Positions 17,960 to 27,776 of a stretch of DNA of 64,000 bases are shown here, one piece after another (the stretch's first letter is position 1; every line of letters starts with the position of its first letter). The stretch lies in the IMG/VR virus record IMGVR_UViG_3300045911_000130, positions 39,464-103,463 of that record; one strand, given 5' to 3'. The stretch is from a virus. Under the pieces are notes generated by a model. That model made no database searches. It was not told the origin of the DNA and saw only the letters and a program-made list of their open reading frames with translations. Position numbers and translations under genes: made by a program.

Positions 17960-18594
17960 TTCAATACGAACGGATGAGCAAGGATGAATTTGCTTATGCG
18001 TATCGTTACAACGATCTGTATTGTGTTGGTTGCATACCGGATAATGTTGCCCAATATCTTGCTGACAACTTTCATGCGCAGATGGCCGAAAAGCTTTATC
18101 CGGCAACGCAAGATTGGGCTGATTGGGTAAAGCAGCGAACGGCCGATTCATTGATGCGTCCGGCGGTGATGTTTGTGATAAATGGGGCGGATGGGAAAGC
18201 CGAAATAGCCGGTGCATCCTGGATCGAAGATTCCAGAATGATCTCGGATGACAAGTGGGCTGGAGAAATGGCGTTTGCAATTCTACCTGGCTACCGCGAG
18301 TATTCATTCTTGTTCGCACGCATGGCGATTGAATGGGCGTTTCGGGAAACGATTGGCTTGAGCACGCTGTATTCGTTCATCCACGTCGATAATCGCCGGA
18401 GCGTGTGGTTTGCGGGTCAACTCGGCTTTGAAGTGAGCGCACCGATGCCCGGCTTCTTTGGGCGGCGTGGCAGCAGCCATCGGGGTCATTTGGTGAGTCT
18501 CACGCAGAGACATTGGAATCGGCTTGGGACCATTGAAGAGAAAGTGGAACAAGTTGCAGATATGGTGCAGAATGTAAAAGTGGCAGGTGAATAA
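17920..18594 (+). CDS. GNAT-like acetyltransferase-fold protein
   Basis: At 224 aa, residues ~85-175 follow a GNAT pattern. Strand AVMFVINGADGKAEIAGASW is followed by the core EMAFAILPGYREYSFLFARMAIEWAF, and then by a strand and FIHVDNRRSVWFAGQLGFE, which matches the 'N.rS...yeklGF' end of GNAT enzymes. T7 gp13-type internal virion proteins have a similar fold, and here too the gene comes immediately before ejection-type proteins. It may be an assembly protein using the fold structurally, or a true acetyltransferase. The start overlaps its upstream neighbour, and the stop overlaps the next gene in TAATG. Confidence 0.65.
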   Translation: MGKRNNSITRPPVIQYERMSKDEFAYAYRYNDLYCVGCIPDNVAQYLADNFHAQMAEKLYPATQDWADWVKQRTADSLMRPAVMFVINGADGKAEIAGASWIEDSRMISDDKWAGEMAFAILPGYREYSFLFARMAIEWAFRETIGLSTLYSFIHVDNRRSVWFAGQLGFEVSAPMPGFFGRRGSSHRGHLVSLTQRHWNRLGTIEEKVEQVADMVQNVKVAGE

Positions 18595-19154
18595 TGAGCG
18601 GCAAGAGCAATCGTCAAAAGCAACTCGAACAGCAACAAGACAAAACAACGTCGGACCTTTTGAGCATTGCGAAAACCCAGCAAACACAGGGCACACAAGA
18701 ACTGGCTCAGCGCAACGAACTTCGCCAGCCGTTCATCGATCAGCAAAAGGCGCTCGCCAGTGGTAACATGAACGCCATCCGAACCGCCGCTTCGCCAGTG
18801 TTCGGCCAAATCGAAGCCGAAGCTCAGGCGCAGGCCAACCAAGTTCGCAATACGCTTACGGGCGCGAGTCGCGACTTTGCACTGGCCGAAGTCAATCGTG
18901 GCAAGACGAGTTCCATTTACGATTTCATTCGCAAAGCGTATCTTCAGGCTCCTGCTAACTTGGCGGCCTTGGGGACTGAAAATGCTGGAGTTGGACAGGG
19001 TTTGTTACAAGGCGCAACCGGCGCGTTGTCCGGCGGCATAAATGCGATGAGCAATCAGCAGCAATTAGAGGCGCAACGCCGCGCTCAATCGCTTGGTTTG
19101 GTTAGCAACTTATTCAACTTTGCCGGAATGGCGGCAGGAGGGTTTGGTAAATAA
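18594..19154 (+). CDS. Putative internal virion (ejection) protein, small
   Basis: This 186-aa protein is rich in Gln, Ala and Gly, with a helical N-terminal two thirds and a Gly/Ala-rich hydrophobic C-terminus (GLLQGATGALSGGIN, LFNFAGMAAGGFGK). T7 gp14-like ejection proteins share this makeup of Q-rich helix plus amphipathic membrane-interacting end. It is linked to both neighbours by TAATG overlaps. I infer a role in the channel formed during DNA ejection; sequence alone does not prove it. Confidence 0.55.
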   Translation: MSGKSNRQKQLEQQQDKTTSDLLSIAKTQQTQGTQELAQRNELRQPFIDQQKALASGNMNAIRTAASPVFGQIEAEAQAQANQVRNTLTGASRDFALAEVNRGKTSSIYDFIRKAYLQAPANLAALGTENAGVGQGLLQGATGALSGGINAMSNQQQLEAQRRAQSLGLVSNLFNFAGMAAGGFGK

Positions 19155-21343
19155 TGGGAAACATGTTCACACCCCCACGCAGCCAAGATATTCTTGGCCC
19201 TTTTGCATCGCCGTATGAACAGCCTACCGTTCAACGCCTTCAACCGACCGGCAATGAAGGCGAAGGGACGGCCCTGGGGATGTTTGCTACGTCATTTCTG
19301 GAGGGATTCCGGCAGTCCAAATTGCAAAAGATGCAGCAGCAGGAAAACGCACTGATCCGCAATGTCAAACTGGCGGAAGCGGACCTGAATGCCATCATGG
19401 CAGACGAGAACATTGCTCCCGAAGCGAAGGAGCAAGCTCGTCGCGCTTATCAGCAGTACATCGGCAATGCGCTTGCGACAAACACAGCTAAAGGCGCAAA
19501 GAAGAATCCCATTGTGGGATTTATCAATCAATTTGCTCAGGGCCTCACTGGCGGCCAAGTACAAGACAAGGCCGCGCAGAGCGATCCGAATGAATTTTTC
19601 CGGCTAACTTCAGAGCTTCGTACAAATCCCGAATACAGCATCAAGAATCGTCGCGAAATGGCGCGTAAGCAACTTGGCGATGCTTACAGCCAGATCATGA
19701 AGATGGGCGAGGCGGGCCCCTACACCACGCTCAACGATGCGCTGCAAGACGCAAATTTCCGGCAAGCCTACGAGGCCGCGCAAAATGCCGGGCTCGATCC
19801 CACGCAAGACGCTCGATTGGTGTTCGCCGGGCAGCCTCGCACGACAGAAGAGCAAATTCTTCGGCTTCGCGCCATCGACAACTTCAAGCAGATGCGCCAG
19901 TCTCAGCAGCAGGCCGAGCAGCAAGCGCAGCAGCAGCAATTCCAGCAGGGGATGGCGCAGTTGGACCCAGTATCTGCTTCGGCGACTATGATCGGGGCTG
20001 GACCCATGATTGCCGCTGCGCGGGCGGCTACGCAACCGCCTCCGACTCCGCCAAGCATGGCAGCGACTACTCCACCGTCTCCGGCAGCCGGACAGCTGTT
20101 TCGTTCCGGTGGCGTAACACTTCGACCGCTGGCGGCTCCGCAGCCCACCAAACAACAGCTTGAGCAGGCGAAAATGACGGGCCGCTCAACGTTTGAAACC
20201 TTCTATGACCCGACTACCAAGCAGCCGGTTACGCTCATGGTGGTGCAAGACAAACTGGGCCAGTGGGACGGCATCTACGACCCGCAGTCCGGGCAGCGTG
20301 TTGATCCGTCCAATCTCAGCAAGGACGTGCCTAAGGGCGGCGGTCCCCCCGACCCGGAAGATATCGCGTCCAACAAGCAACTTGTGCGAACCATTTTGCA
20401 GGGGGCTCGTGACGCAGGCGTCATTAAGCAATTGGATGCCGACCGCTTGCTGGGGACGGCGGACTCGCAGATTGATCGCGGGCAATTCGACAAGGCTCTT
20501 GGGTTTATCAATCAATTCATCTCGATGCAAGAGGCCGCCGCAAGCCGGAAGGCCGACCGTGAAAGCGCAGCATCGAACGCCAACGCCATGCGTCAATTTG
20601 GACAGCAGATGCAGAGGCTCAATTTTGGCCTTAGCCTAGACAAGGCGTTCGATTCTTCGCCAACGGGCAAAGGCTTCATTGCGGTTGCCGATTCGCTCGG
20701 GCGGGCGAAAAATATGATTGAAATGGCGCTAACGAATCCTAGCCAATATGATACGGCTCAAGTCCATTCGGCCATTTTGACAGCGTTTGCCAAAATGCAA
20801 GACCCTAACTCGGTTGTTCGTCCATCGGAATTCGATGAAGCAGCAAAGACTCTAGGCTACGTCAACTATAACTTTAACCGTCTGAAAGGGGAGCTTGCGG
20901 GGCGTGGGAATACGCGCATGACCCCTCAGGATATGCAGAAGTTTTTGCATGTTATGGAAGTCGCCGCCAAGATCGGTTATAAGAACGCCGAGAAGAAAGC
21001 CGAATCCTACGTCAAGATGGGCCAAGCCGCTGGTTTGCCTACTACACTGGACAGTTTCCCGGCCATTCAAGTTTTCCGTGAGCAGTTCCCTGAAGTTGTG
21101 CAGCAGGTTGAGGCGGAACGTCGCGTCAAATCCGCAACGCCGCCGTCGAGGCCAAACCCGCGCCCGGCTCCAGCAAACAACGCAACTCCGCCAATAGATC
21201 CGAATTCGCCTCAGGCCAAGCAGCGCGTCAATCCTTGGGTGATTCGCGTTCCGCAGCCCACCCCTGACGGTGCAGGCGCGGCTCCGGCTCAACCCACGGC
21301 TCCAGCGCCCGCTCAGCCTGGGAGACAGTTGAGGGCCTTCTAA
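19154..21343 (+). CDS. Putative internal virion or ejection protein, 729 aa
   Basis: The gene is tightly coupled on both sides, by one-nt stop/start overlaps. The protein is helical and rich in Gln and Ala, with a poly-Q/A stretch near residues 250-265. Pro-rich linkers lie at ~290-330 and in the C-terminal 70 residues. The central part (~400-640) is predicted long helices. Large, soluble, helical Q/A-rich proteins in series after the spike are typical of podoviral internal core proteins. No lytic transglycosylase motif is visible. Confidence 0.55.
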   Translation: MGNMFTPPRSQDILGPFASPYEQPTVQRLQPTGNEGEGTALGMFATSFLEGFRQSKLQKMQQQENALIRNVKLAEADLNAIMADENIAPEAKEQARRAYQQYIGNALATNTAKGAKKNPIVGFINQFAQGLTGGQVQDKAAQSDPNEFFRLTSELRTNPEYSIKNRREMARKQLGDAYSQIMKMGEAGPYTTLNDALQDANFRQAYEAAQNAGLDPTQDARLVFAGQPRTTEEQILRLRAIDNFKQMRQSQQQAEQQAQQQQFQQGMAQLDPVSASATMIGAGPMIAAARAATQPPPTPPSMAATTPPSPAAGQLFRSGGVTLRPLAAPQPTKQQLEQAKMTGRSTFETFYDPTTKQPVTLMVVQDKLGQWDGIYDPQSGQRVDPSNLSKDVPKGGGPPDPEDIASNKQLVRTILQGARDAGVIKQLDADRLLGTADSQIDRGQFDKALGFINQFISMQEAAASRKADRESAASNANAMRQFGQQMQRLNFGLSLDKAFDSSPTGKGFIAVADSLGRAKNMIEMALTNPSQYDTAQVHSAILTAFAKMQDPNSVVRPSEFDEAAKTLGYVNYNFNRLKGELAGRGNTRMTPQDMQKFLHVMEVAAKIGYKNAEKKAESYVKMGQAAGLPTTLDSFPAIQVFREQFPEVVQQVEAERRVKSATPPSRPNPRPAPANNATPPIDPNSPQAKQRVNPWVIRVPQPTPDGAGAAPAQPTAPAPAQPGRQLRAF

Positions 21344-23220
21344 TGCCCAAAGTCAAAAGCCTCACGACTGGCAATGTATTGACTGAATTTGAAGCGGCAA
21401 AGAAGTTCCGCGAATCTCCAGATTTGCCGGATACTTACAAGGCGATGTCGAACGCCAATATGCTGCGTGCGATTACTAGGGATTATGGCGACCAATATGA
21501 GATGGTCCCAGATGATCCTCCGGCGCGGCAGACGAATCCGGCGGCATTTACGCGGGAAAGTATTGGTCAAGACATTGCCGAAGGCGGCTGGGGCTATCTT
21601 CGAGCGCCCGCCAAACTTGGCGCAAACATCGTTTCCAGTGTGGGCAATCAGGTGTATCAGGTCGTAAGCGCACTGCCCGATCTTGCCAAATTGCCCATCG
21701 ACAAGAGCCAAGCCCGGATGCGGCATCAATTCCTTACGCAAACGCGCCAAGGTTTGGACCGCAACGATCCGAACTATCAAGCTGTTTTAGCCGAAGAGGC
21801 GCAAGCTCGCAAGGATGCGGCGTTCCCGACCATCGGCGAAATTTGGGATGCACTCTCCGCTGACTACAAGCAAAGATACGGTAGCCTGGATGGCTTCAGC
21901 CGGGCAATCATCGAAGATCCAGCCTCTGTGGCGGCAGACATCGCGACTGTAGCGACCGGCGTGGGCGCGGCAGCCCGAGGCGTGCAATTGGCATCGAAGG
22001 GCGCTGCTGGAATGAAAGCGGCGCAAGTCGCAACTCAGGCCAACCGTATGGCAAGCGCCGTTGATCCGTTCAATGCCGTAGCGGCGGCGGGGAAGTCAGT
22101 GATTCCGTTTCGCAAAGACATAGCGCGTGCTGCGTACAAAACGGCGCTTGACGTTGGATTCCGCGATCCTAGCCGACTCGCTTCGGTGGCCGATACCGGC
22201 CTGGAGCACGGCATTGTCGTCGCCAAACAGGATGAAAGCACGAAGATGAATCCGTTGCGCAGGCTGGTAGGAGATGCTGAAGTGGTTCCGAGCCGGGCAC
22301 GCGCCGAAGGGCGAATCAAAGAACTCACTAAGCAAGTTGACGACATCGTGGCGAACGCTCAACAGGGCGGCGCGTCTATCAATACGCAAGATATGGTTAA
22401 TCGCATCGAAAACGAGCTTGTATCTATGCGTAGAACAATGTCTGGGAGGCAGCAAAGTGATGTTATTTTCAAAAATATCGATAGGTGGCTAGAGGATAAC
22501 AATCTTGTTGGCAGGGATGCGGCTGGAAATGTTGTTCGGGATGCTCAAGGCAGGCCCTTGCAGTATCTTCCTATGTCGCCAGAGCAAGCACTTGATTTGC
22601 GCAGGGCATTGACGGCTGATTTACAGCAGCCCTTGAATCGCGTGGCGCAGAGCAGCCCGATGTCTCCATATGAGATTCGTAGTACGCTTCGCGGCGACGA
22701 AATGGCCCGCCGCGAACTTGTAGGAGAATTGAATAAGATCGATCCGTCTTTGGCTGAAATCGGCATGGAGCAGCGCGATCTTATCGACATCATGAATTCC
22801 ATCGATACGCTGCGTGGCAAGAAGTCGGGCGTCGTAGACTCGCGTGACGTGTATGCCGCTCGTGGTGCGGTTAGTGGTGCCAACACGGTCTACAACACGA
22901 TCACACTGGCAACACGTCTATTACAGCTTCCTGGGGTGCTTAGCACGCTGGCGATTAAGCTGCATCAACGTGGGATTAAGCCAAATACGCGCTTGCAGAA
23001 TATCGTCCGGCAGGCTGGCTTTAACTTGGCGCGATTTAATCAGGCGGCGGAGACGGGTGAAGCAAAGAACCTGGAAGCACTGGAATCCGGGCAAACTTTG
23101 CCTGCCGGTAAAGTCAAAATCGACCTTCTGAAAGCCCGCGAAAATCCGTATGGGGCAGTTACTCAAGTGCCTCCTACGCAAGCGCCTCCAGAAAAACCAG
23201 AGAGGAATCCGTATCGGTAA
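21343..23220 (+). CDS. Putative internal virion or ejection protein, 625 aa
   Basis: The N-terminal ~90 residues form a small alpha/beta unit, beginning MPKVKSLTTG. A Gly/Ala-rich hydrophobic region follows (DIATVATGVGAAARGVQLAS, residues ~200-222). The rest is long helices with several Arg/Asp-rich patches. The N-terminus has the same style as other phage ejection proteins, where a short leader precedes membrane-active helices. It overlaps its neighbours by one nt. Function is inferred from position and composition. Confidence 0.55.
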   Translation: MPKVKSLTTGNVLTEFEAAKKFRESPDLPDTYKAMSNANMLRAITRDYGDQYEMVPDDPPARQTNPAAFTRESIGQDIAEGGWGYLRAPAKLGANIVSSVGNQVYQVVSALPDLAKLPIDKSQARMRHQFLTQTRQGLDRNDPNYQAVLAEEAQARKDAAFPTIGEIWDALSADYKQRYGSLDGFSRAIIEDPASVAADIATVATGVGAAARGVQLASKGAAGMKAAQVATQANRMASAVDPFNAVAAAGKSVIPFRKDIARAAYKTALDVGFRDPSRLASVADTGLEHGIVVAKQDESTKMNPLRRLVGDAEVVPSRARAEGRIKELTKQVDDIVANAQQGGASINTQDMVNRIENELVSMRRTMSGRQQSDVIFKNIDRWLEDNNLVGRDAAGNVVRDAQGRPLQYLPMSPEQALDLRRALTADLQQPLNRVAQSSPMSPYEIRSTLRGDEMARRELVGELNKIDPSLAEIGMEQRDLIDIMNSIDTLRGKKSGVVDSRDVYAARGAVSGANTVYNTITLATRLLQLPGVLSTLAIKLHQRGIKPNTRLQNIVRQAGFNLARFNQAAETGEAKNLEALESGQTLPAGKVKIDLLKARENPYGAVTQVPPTQAPPEKPERNPYR

Positions 23221-26200
23221 TGGCTGACACTACTGCACTGATAAAGGGAACGCCTCTCGATGATACAGGCAAAGCAACCTTATACGATAAGTTCTATGCG
23301 TCTAAAAGTTCGCAGGAATTGACATCGTATCTGGATAGCACGCCTCTGCCCAAAGAGGTTAAGGCACAGCTATGGGATCAATGGAATACGGAAGTCAAGC
23401 CGTATTATGCCAAGCAGTCTGCCGGTGGTGCGGCTCCTGTAGCTCCAGTAAATCCGCCTGAAAAGCCGGGCGTATTGTCTTCATTGGCGCGTGGCGCGGT
23501 GTCCGGTGTCGTTCAGGGCACGATGGGCACTATTGGCGGTCTTGCGCAACTTGCGGGCGATGTTACCGGCATCGAAGGCTTGCAGAAGCTTGGGCAAGAA
23601 TATACCGGAACGGCGGAAACCCTGGGGCGTGAAATCTACGGCCAGCAGGGGGAAAACCGCGTCGGCGGATTTGCCCAGCGTGGCGCGGAAGTGTTCACCG
23701 ATCCTTCCTGGTGGGCTCAGACCGCCGGGGAAGGCATGGGCAACTTGCTGACTATGATCGCCTCCGGTGGCGTCACAAAAGCCGCTATCGATCAGGCCAT
23801 CAAGCGCGGTTTGGTGACAGGGACCGCCGCCAAATTCGCTCAGAGCAATGCGCCTGCCATCGTTGCCGGTGGCGTGGGCGGCGTGCAGGCGGCGGCCAAC
23901 ACGTATGCGCAAGCCAAGGCGTCTGGTGCCGATGATGCAACGGCGCTTAAGGCCGCCGGGATGGACTTTGTGCAGAATGCCGCTTTGGGTGCAGCCGGGG
24001 CGAAAATGGGCATGTTCGGCGGCGGATCGCGTGGAGCCACGGTTGCTCGTACCGCTGTGGCGGAGCCCGCTACCAACGTGGCGCAGGCTGGCTTGTCCAA
24101 TTTGATTGCACAGCAGACGTTCGACCCAAATCGCAGCCTTCAGGAAGGCGTGGTCGAAGGTGTCGTCCAAGGCGCGGCGGCGGCTGTGCCTGGAGGGGTG
24201 GCGGGATCGAAGATTCAAGCCCGCAGGCCGCAGGCGGACGCAATAGTCCAAGAGCTTGCGCCAATTGTCCAGAACGCGGCGACGATGGATGTCGCGGCGG
24301 CTGAAGGTGTCATTGCCAAGGCAATCGACACGCTCGATACACTCGTTCCGGGAACGCCGGAATATCAGGCCGTGGTCGATGCCGCGACTCAGGCTGAGAC
24401 GGCGCTGACCCAACGTGTCCAGACTGAAACCCGCCGGGCGGATCAAGACCGGCTGAAGCAAAGCCTGCAAGCTCGACAGGCGCTTCGCAATGCGAAAGTA
24501 CCCGATGCGCCGCCGGAGCGACCTTCGACCGCATTGGAATCAGCAAGCGTGTTGATGGGAGTGCCGGAAGGCGACCTGCAACGCATGGCAGCCCCTCCGC
24601 CGCCGGAGACGCCGGGGCCGTTGCCGGATAGCGTTCCTCCGATGGCCGGGGCCGTTGGCCCAGCGCCCGCACGTCCAGCGCCGGGCATCCGGGCGACCGG
24701 CGCAGAGGCGATTCCCGTCCGGCCAGAGGCGCAGATTCAGGGCGGACGCATCCCATTGCCGGAGCCCGCGCCGCCGCCGGAGCCTGTCACTTTGCCGCAA
24801 AACGTCCCGCCGATGGCTACGGAAGTCATCATGCCTCGACCGGCCACGCCGGAAGCACGTCTACTGCAAGGCACCGTCGAACCCATCGCGCCGCGCCGCG
24901 CAACGTTTCAAGGTCGGGAAATTGCTGTGCCAGAGCCACCGCCGAGAAGACCAGCGCCTGAGCCGTTGCCGGATAGCGTTCCTCCGATGGCGGGCGTAGT
25001 TATGCCAAAGCCTAAGGCGGCACAAACCGGCATGAAAGCGCCGGAGCCCAAACCTATGGAGTCGGGCCAATCCGCTCGCCTCAAGGGACAAGAGATCCCA
25101 ATACCCAAGCAAGTAAAGAAGACGCCGGAAGATGTTGGGCCGCCTTCCGAAATTGCGCCGCCGCTGGCGCGTGCGATATTGCCCGAGCCGATGAAGGGTA
25201 GCGCGAAGATGAAAGTCACGGAGCCGACTCCGATGGAGACGGCGGCCAAACCAAAAATACCGGATGCTGGTGGCAAACTCGCCAAGCTTACTCCAGCCAA
25301 AGAGGTCAAGCCTTCCGGGGATGATTCCAAGGTCGAAGAGCCTGGGACGGTGAAGCTGAAATCAGAGCCAGTGGAAAAGCCTGTGGGAATTGCGGAAAAA
25401 ACTGACGGCGAGCAACCATTGCGCGACGACCGGACCATGAGCATGTTCGGCGAAGACGAACGAAGCGATGCTGAATTGCAGGCGCAGGATATCGCGCGTA
25501 ACCGGGGCGAAGAACTTAAAGCAGTCCGGGCCGAGGCCGCTGAAAATGTAGCGGGCGTCGGCGGCGTGCCAGGCAGCAAAAGCACGCCATATGCAGAGCC
25601 TTACAAGGCGGCCAGGGTTCCGGTCGCCGATATTGCAGTTCACCCAGAAGACTTCCAGTACAAAGCGATCACCGATATGGAATCGGGGACGGGCGAAGCG
25701 CTGAAAGGCGTGAAGCAATGGGATGAAGACAAGGCCGGTGTCATTTCATTGTGGTATGACCCGGTGCGCAAAGAAAACGTAGTCATTAATGGGCATCATC
25801 GTTTGGCACTTGCCAAGCGTGTCGGGCAAAAAGACGTGCTGGTCAAATACATCCGTGCCGACAGCCCTGCGGAGGCTCGTATCATTGGGGCTCTCATTAA
25901 CATTGCCGACGACAAAGGAACCGCGATGGACGCGGCGCGTATCATGCGCGAGGTCAAGATGGACCCCAAGCTATTTGACATGAATCGCTTGGACATCGAA
26001 GGCCGCGTGGCGAGCGATGGCTTGGGGCTTGCCAATTTGACCGATAGTATGTGGCGGCGCGTAGAGACTGGCGAGATCCCGCCGGACGCTGGCGCTGTGA
26101 TCGGGAAGTACCTGGACGCAGGGAGGCAGGCCGACTTCTGGAACTTTTTACGCAAAGAGAATGAAACGGCGCGTGATATGATTCTCAATAACAGGCGGCG

Positions 26201-27254
26201 GTTGAAGTCGCTTGTAGACCGCGCAAACGCCGCAACCGAGAAGGAGGTAGTAAGCGATCAAGGCAATCTGTTCGGCATGGGCGAGATTCGGAGTTCGTTT
26301 AAGGAAGAAGCCGACCTTGTTGATTATGTCAGTGAACGTTTAAGCACGGACAAAAAGCTATTTTCGATGGTGTCCAATTCGCGCAACGCTCAACAGTTGA
26401 TGGAGAGCGGGAACGTATTGGATATGTCGCAGAATGAGCGCAAGAAGGCGCTGGAAGCTGCAATCAAACGCGGGTTCAATAAGCTTTCTAACTTGTCCGG
26501 GCCGTTAAATCGAATGATCCAACAGAACGCGGTAAAACTGATGGATGAAACGTTGACTCAGAAGCAGGCAGCCGAGATCCGAGAACGCAGTTATGAAGAA
26601 GCCAGACGAATCCTCGTCAAAGAACTTGGCCTCGAACGCGATTCGGGGACTGAGGGAGCACCTGCAATTCAACGACCGGCTGGGGATCAAGGGCAGACCG
26701 GGCGCGGAAATCCGCCTGAGGAAAGACGATCCGAAAGACGATCCGCCGAAGAGCCAGAAGAAATCGTGGAAGGAAGAAGAGTAAAGGGGCCGCCGGTAGA
26801 AGTGGCTCAGCCTGAGATCGAGAAGATCGAAAAAAATATCGACGCCAGACAGCTTGATAGGTCGATGAAGAAGGCGGAGGATGAATTCTCTGAACTTACT
26901 GCATCTGGTCAGGCTGAGTACTTAAAGAAAAAGCTGGAACCGATCTACAAAGACGCGCAGAATCGCATTAAGCTTTATAAGGTTGATACCGCGCTTAGGG
27001 ATAGGGGCTTGCAGTATCTATTAGGCGGCAAGAAGCTTAACGCCAACGAAGTGGCAAAACTGGAACGCGATGCTTTGGTCATGCTTCAGGATTTGACAGA
27101 AGTATATCGGTACAAGCTGTTGGTCGAAAATAAGCAGCCAAGCGATATTATTGCCGAGATGGGTAAGGAAATCGGCAGAAGCTTGAATAAGATAGCCAAG
27201 CAAATCGAAGATTGGGAGCAAACGACTTACCGCAACGTAGTTTTCGGGGGATGA
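23220..27254 (+). CDS. Giant polyvalent-type ejection protein with ParB-like domain
   Basis: The protein is 1344 aa. In order: a helical N-terminus (1-65); Gly/Ala-rich membrane-type segments (~85-330, for example GAVSGVVQGTMGTIGGLAQL); a Pro-rich region with several copies of a PLPDSVPPMAG-like unit (~455-650); and a ParB/Srx-like domain (~795-900). In the last, VPVADIAVHPEDFQYK is followed by VVINGHHRLALAKRVG; the GHHR matches the ParB 'GxRR' motif. A helical C-terminus closes the protein. Polyvalent proteins of phages and plasmids join many domains and are injected with the DNA. I infer that it enters the host and acts on nucleic acid or a nucleotide. Confidence 0.65.
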   Translation: MADTTALIKGTPLDDTGKATLYDKFYASKSSQELTSYLDSTPLPKEVKAQLWDQWNTEVKPYYAKQSAGGAAPVAPVNPPEKPGVLSSLARGAVSGVVQGTMGTIGGLAQLAGDVTGIEGLQKLGQEYTGTAETLGREIYGQQGENRVGGFAQRGAEVFTDPSWWAQTAGEGMGNLLTMIASGGVTKAAIDQAIKRGLVTGTAAKFAQSNAPAIVAGGVGGVQAAANTYAQAKASGADDATALKAAGMDFVQNAALGAAGAKMGMFGGGSRGATVARTAVAEPATNVAQAGLSNLIAQQTFDPNRSLQEGVVEGVVQGAAAAVPGGVAGSKIQARRPQADAIVQELAPIVQNAATMDVAAAEGVIAKAIDTLDTLVPGTPEYQAVVDAATQAETALTQRVQTETRRADQDRLKQSLQARQALRNAKVPDAPPERPSTALESASVLMGVPEGDLQRMAAPPPPETPGPLPDSVPPMAGAVGPAPARPAPGIRATGAEAIPVRPEAQIQGGRIPLPEPAPPPEPVTLPQNVPPMATEVIMPRPATPEARLLQGTVEPIAPRRATFQGREIAVPEPPPRRPAPEPLPDSVPPMAGVVMPKPKAAQTGMKAPEPKPMESGQSARLKGQEIPIPKQVKKTPEDVGPPSEIAPPLARAILPEPMKGSAKMKVTEPTPMETAAKPKIPDAGGKLAKLTPAKEVKPSGDDSKVEEPGTVKLKSEPVEKPVGIAEKTDGEQPLRDDRTMSMFGEDERSDAELQAQDIARNRGEELKAVRAEAAENVAGVGGVPGSKSTPYAEPYKAARVPVADIAVHPEDFQYKAITDMESGTGEALKGVKQWDEDKAGVISLWYDPVRKENVVINGHHRLALAKRVGQKDVLVKYIRADSPAEARIIGALINIADDKGTAMDAARIMREVKMDPKLFDMNRLDIEGRVASDGLGLANLTDSMWRRVETGEIPPDAGAVIGKYLDAGRQADFWNFLRKENETARDMILNNRRRLKSLVDRANAATEKEVVSDQGNLFGMGEIRSSFKEEADLVDYVSERLSTDKKLFSMVSNSRNAQQLMESGNVLDMSQNERKKALEAAIKRGFNKLSNLSGPLNRMIQQNAVKLMDETLTQKQAAEIRERSYEEARRILVKELGLERDSGTEGAPAIQRPAGDQGQTGRGNPPEERRSERRSAEEPEEIVEGRRVKGPPVEVAQPEIEKIEKNIDARQLDRSMKKAEDEFSELTASGQAEYLKKKLEPIYKDAQNRIKLYKVDTALRDRGLQYLLGGKKLNANEVAKLERDALVMLQDLTEVYRYKLLVENKQPSDIIAEMGKEIGRSLNKIAKQIEDWEQTTYRNVVFGG

Positions 27255-27255
27255 T

Positions 27256-27411
27256 ATGCCACTTGGAAGAAAACGCATCCTAAAACCAACCGGCCAACTC
27301 AGCAGCAGCGAATCTGCCAAAGTGCAGGCCATCTTGCAGTATACGCGCAAGATGGGTAAGATCATTTTGCAGACACCGCCGGTAATGCGAAAGACGAAAG
27401 GCAGCCGATGA
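27256..27411 (+). CDS. Small basic protein, 51 aa
   Basis: This short ORF begins MPLGRKRILKPTGQL and ends RKTKGSR. It starts two nt after the preceding stop codon and ends in an ATGA overlap with the next gene, which supports translation. It is basic (many Lys and Arg) with a central helix. No family is recognised. It may be a minor packaged protein, like the other small genes closing this operon. Confidence 0.5.
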   Translation: MPLGRKRILKPTGQLSSSESAKVQAILQYTRKMGKIILQTPPVMRKTKGSR

Positions 27412-27776
27412 CCTTCCAGGACATTATGGGCATGACCGCAAGTGGCCCAGCGAGCGTGCCCATGTACAAAGCGACCATCGTGCCAACACAGCAGGCGGCG
27501 AATCCACAAGTTGATACGATGCAGGTGTCCAATGACGGTGGTTTGGGCCAGTTCGCGCAATCGGCGGTCGGGCTGGGAAGTAGCGTGGCAAACATTATCC
27601 GGCAGAAGTCGGGGATGAAGAACACGCAATCACAGATGGGAAAATTTGCTTTTGACGCGGCGCAGAAGCGCTCGCAGAAGATCAACAAGGGATGGCAGTA
27701 TGGTGGCGACTTGACCGCATCACAGCCATCGCAGAGCCCCACTAGGCAAACAGGAGGAACTTCCAATGGGTTTTGA
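27408..27776 (+). CDS. Hypothetical protein, 122 aa (paired N-terminus, copy 1)
   Basis: The N-terminus MTFQDIMGMTASGPASVP matches the start of the next gene (F-x-DI-x-x-MT-x-x-GP), so the two share a short leader-like motif. The middle is Gly/Ser/Gln-rich and the end is polar. Shared N-termini on neighbouring late proteins may mark virion incorporation, but this is speculation. It overlaps both neighbours slightly. Confidence 0.5.
   Translation: MTFQDIMGMTASGPASVPMYKATIVPTQQAANPQVDTMQVSNDGGLGQFAQSAVGLGSSVANIIRQKSGMKNTQSQMGKFAFDAAQKRSQKINKGWQYGGDLTASQPSQSPTRQTGGTSNGF

Noticed and set aside
23491-24800. Several long antisense ORFs inside the polyvalent-protein gene
   Set aside because: Shadows of a GC-rich coding strand: Arg/His/Cys-rich products and no ribosome-binding sites.
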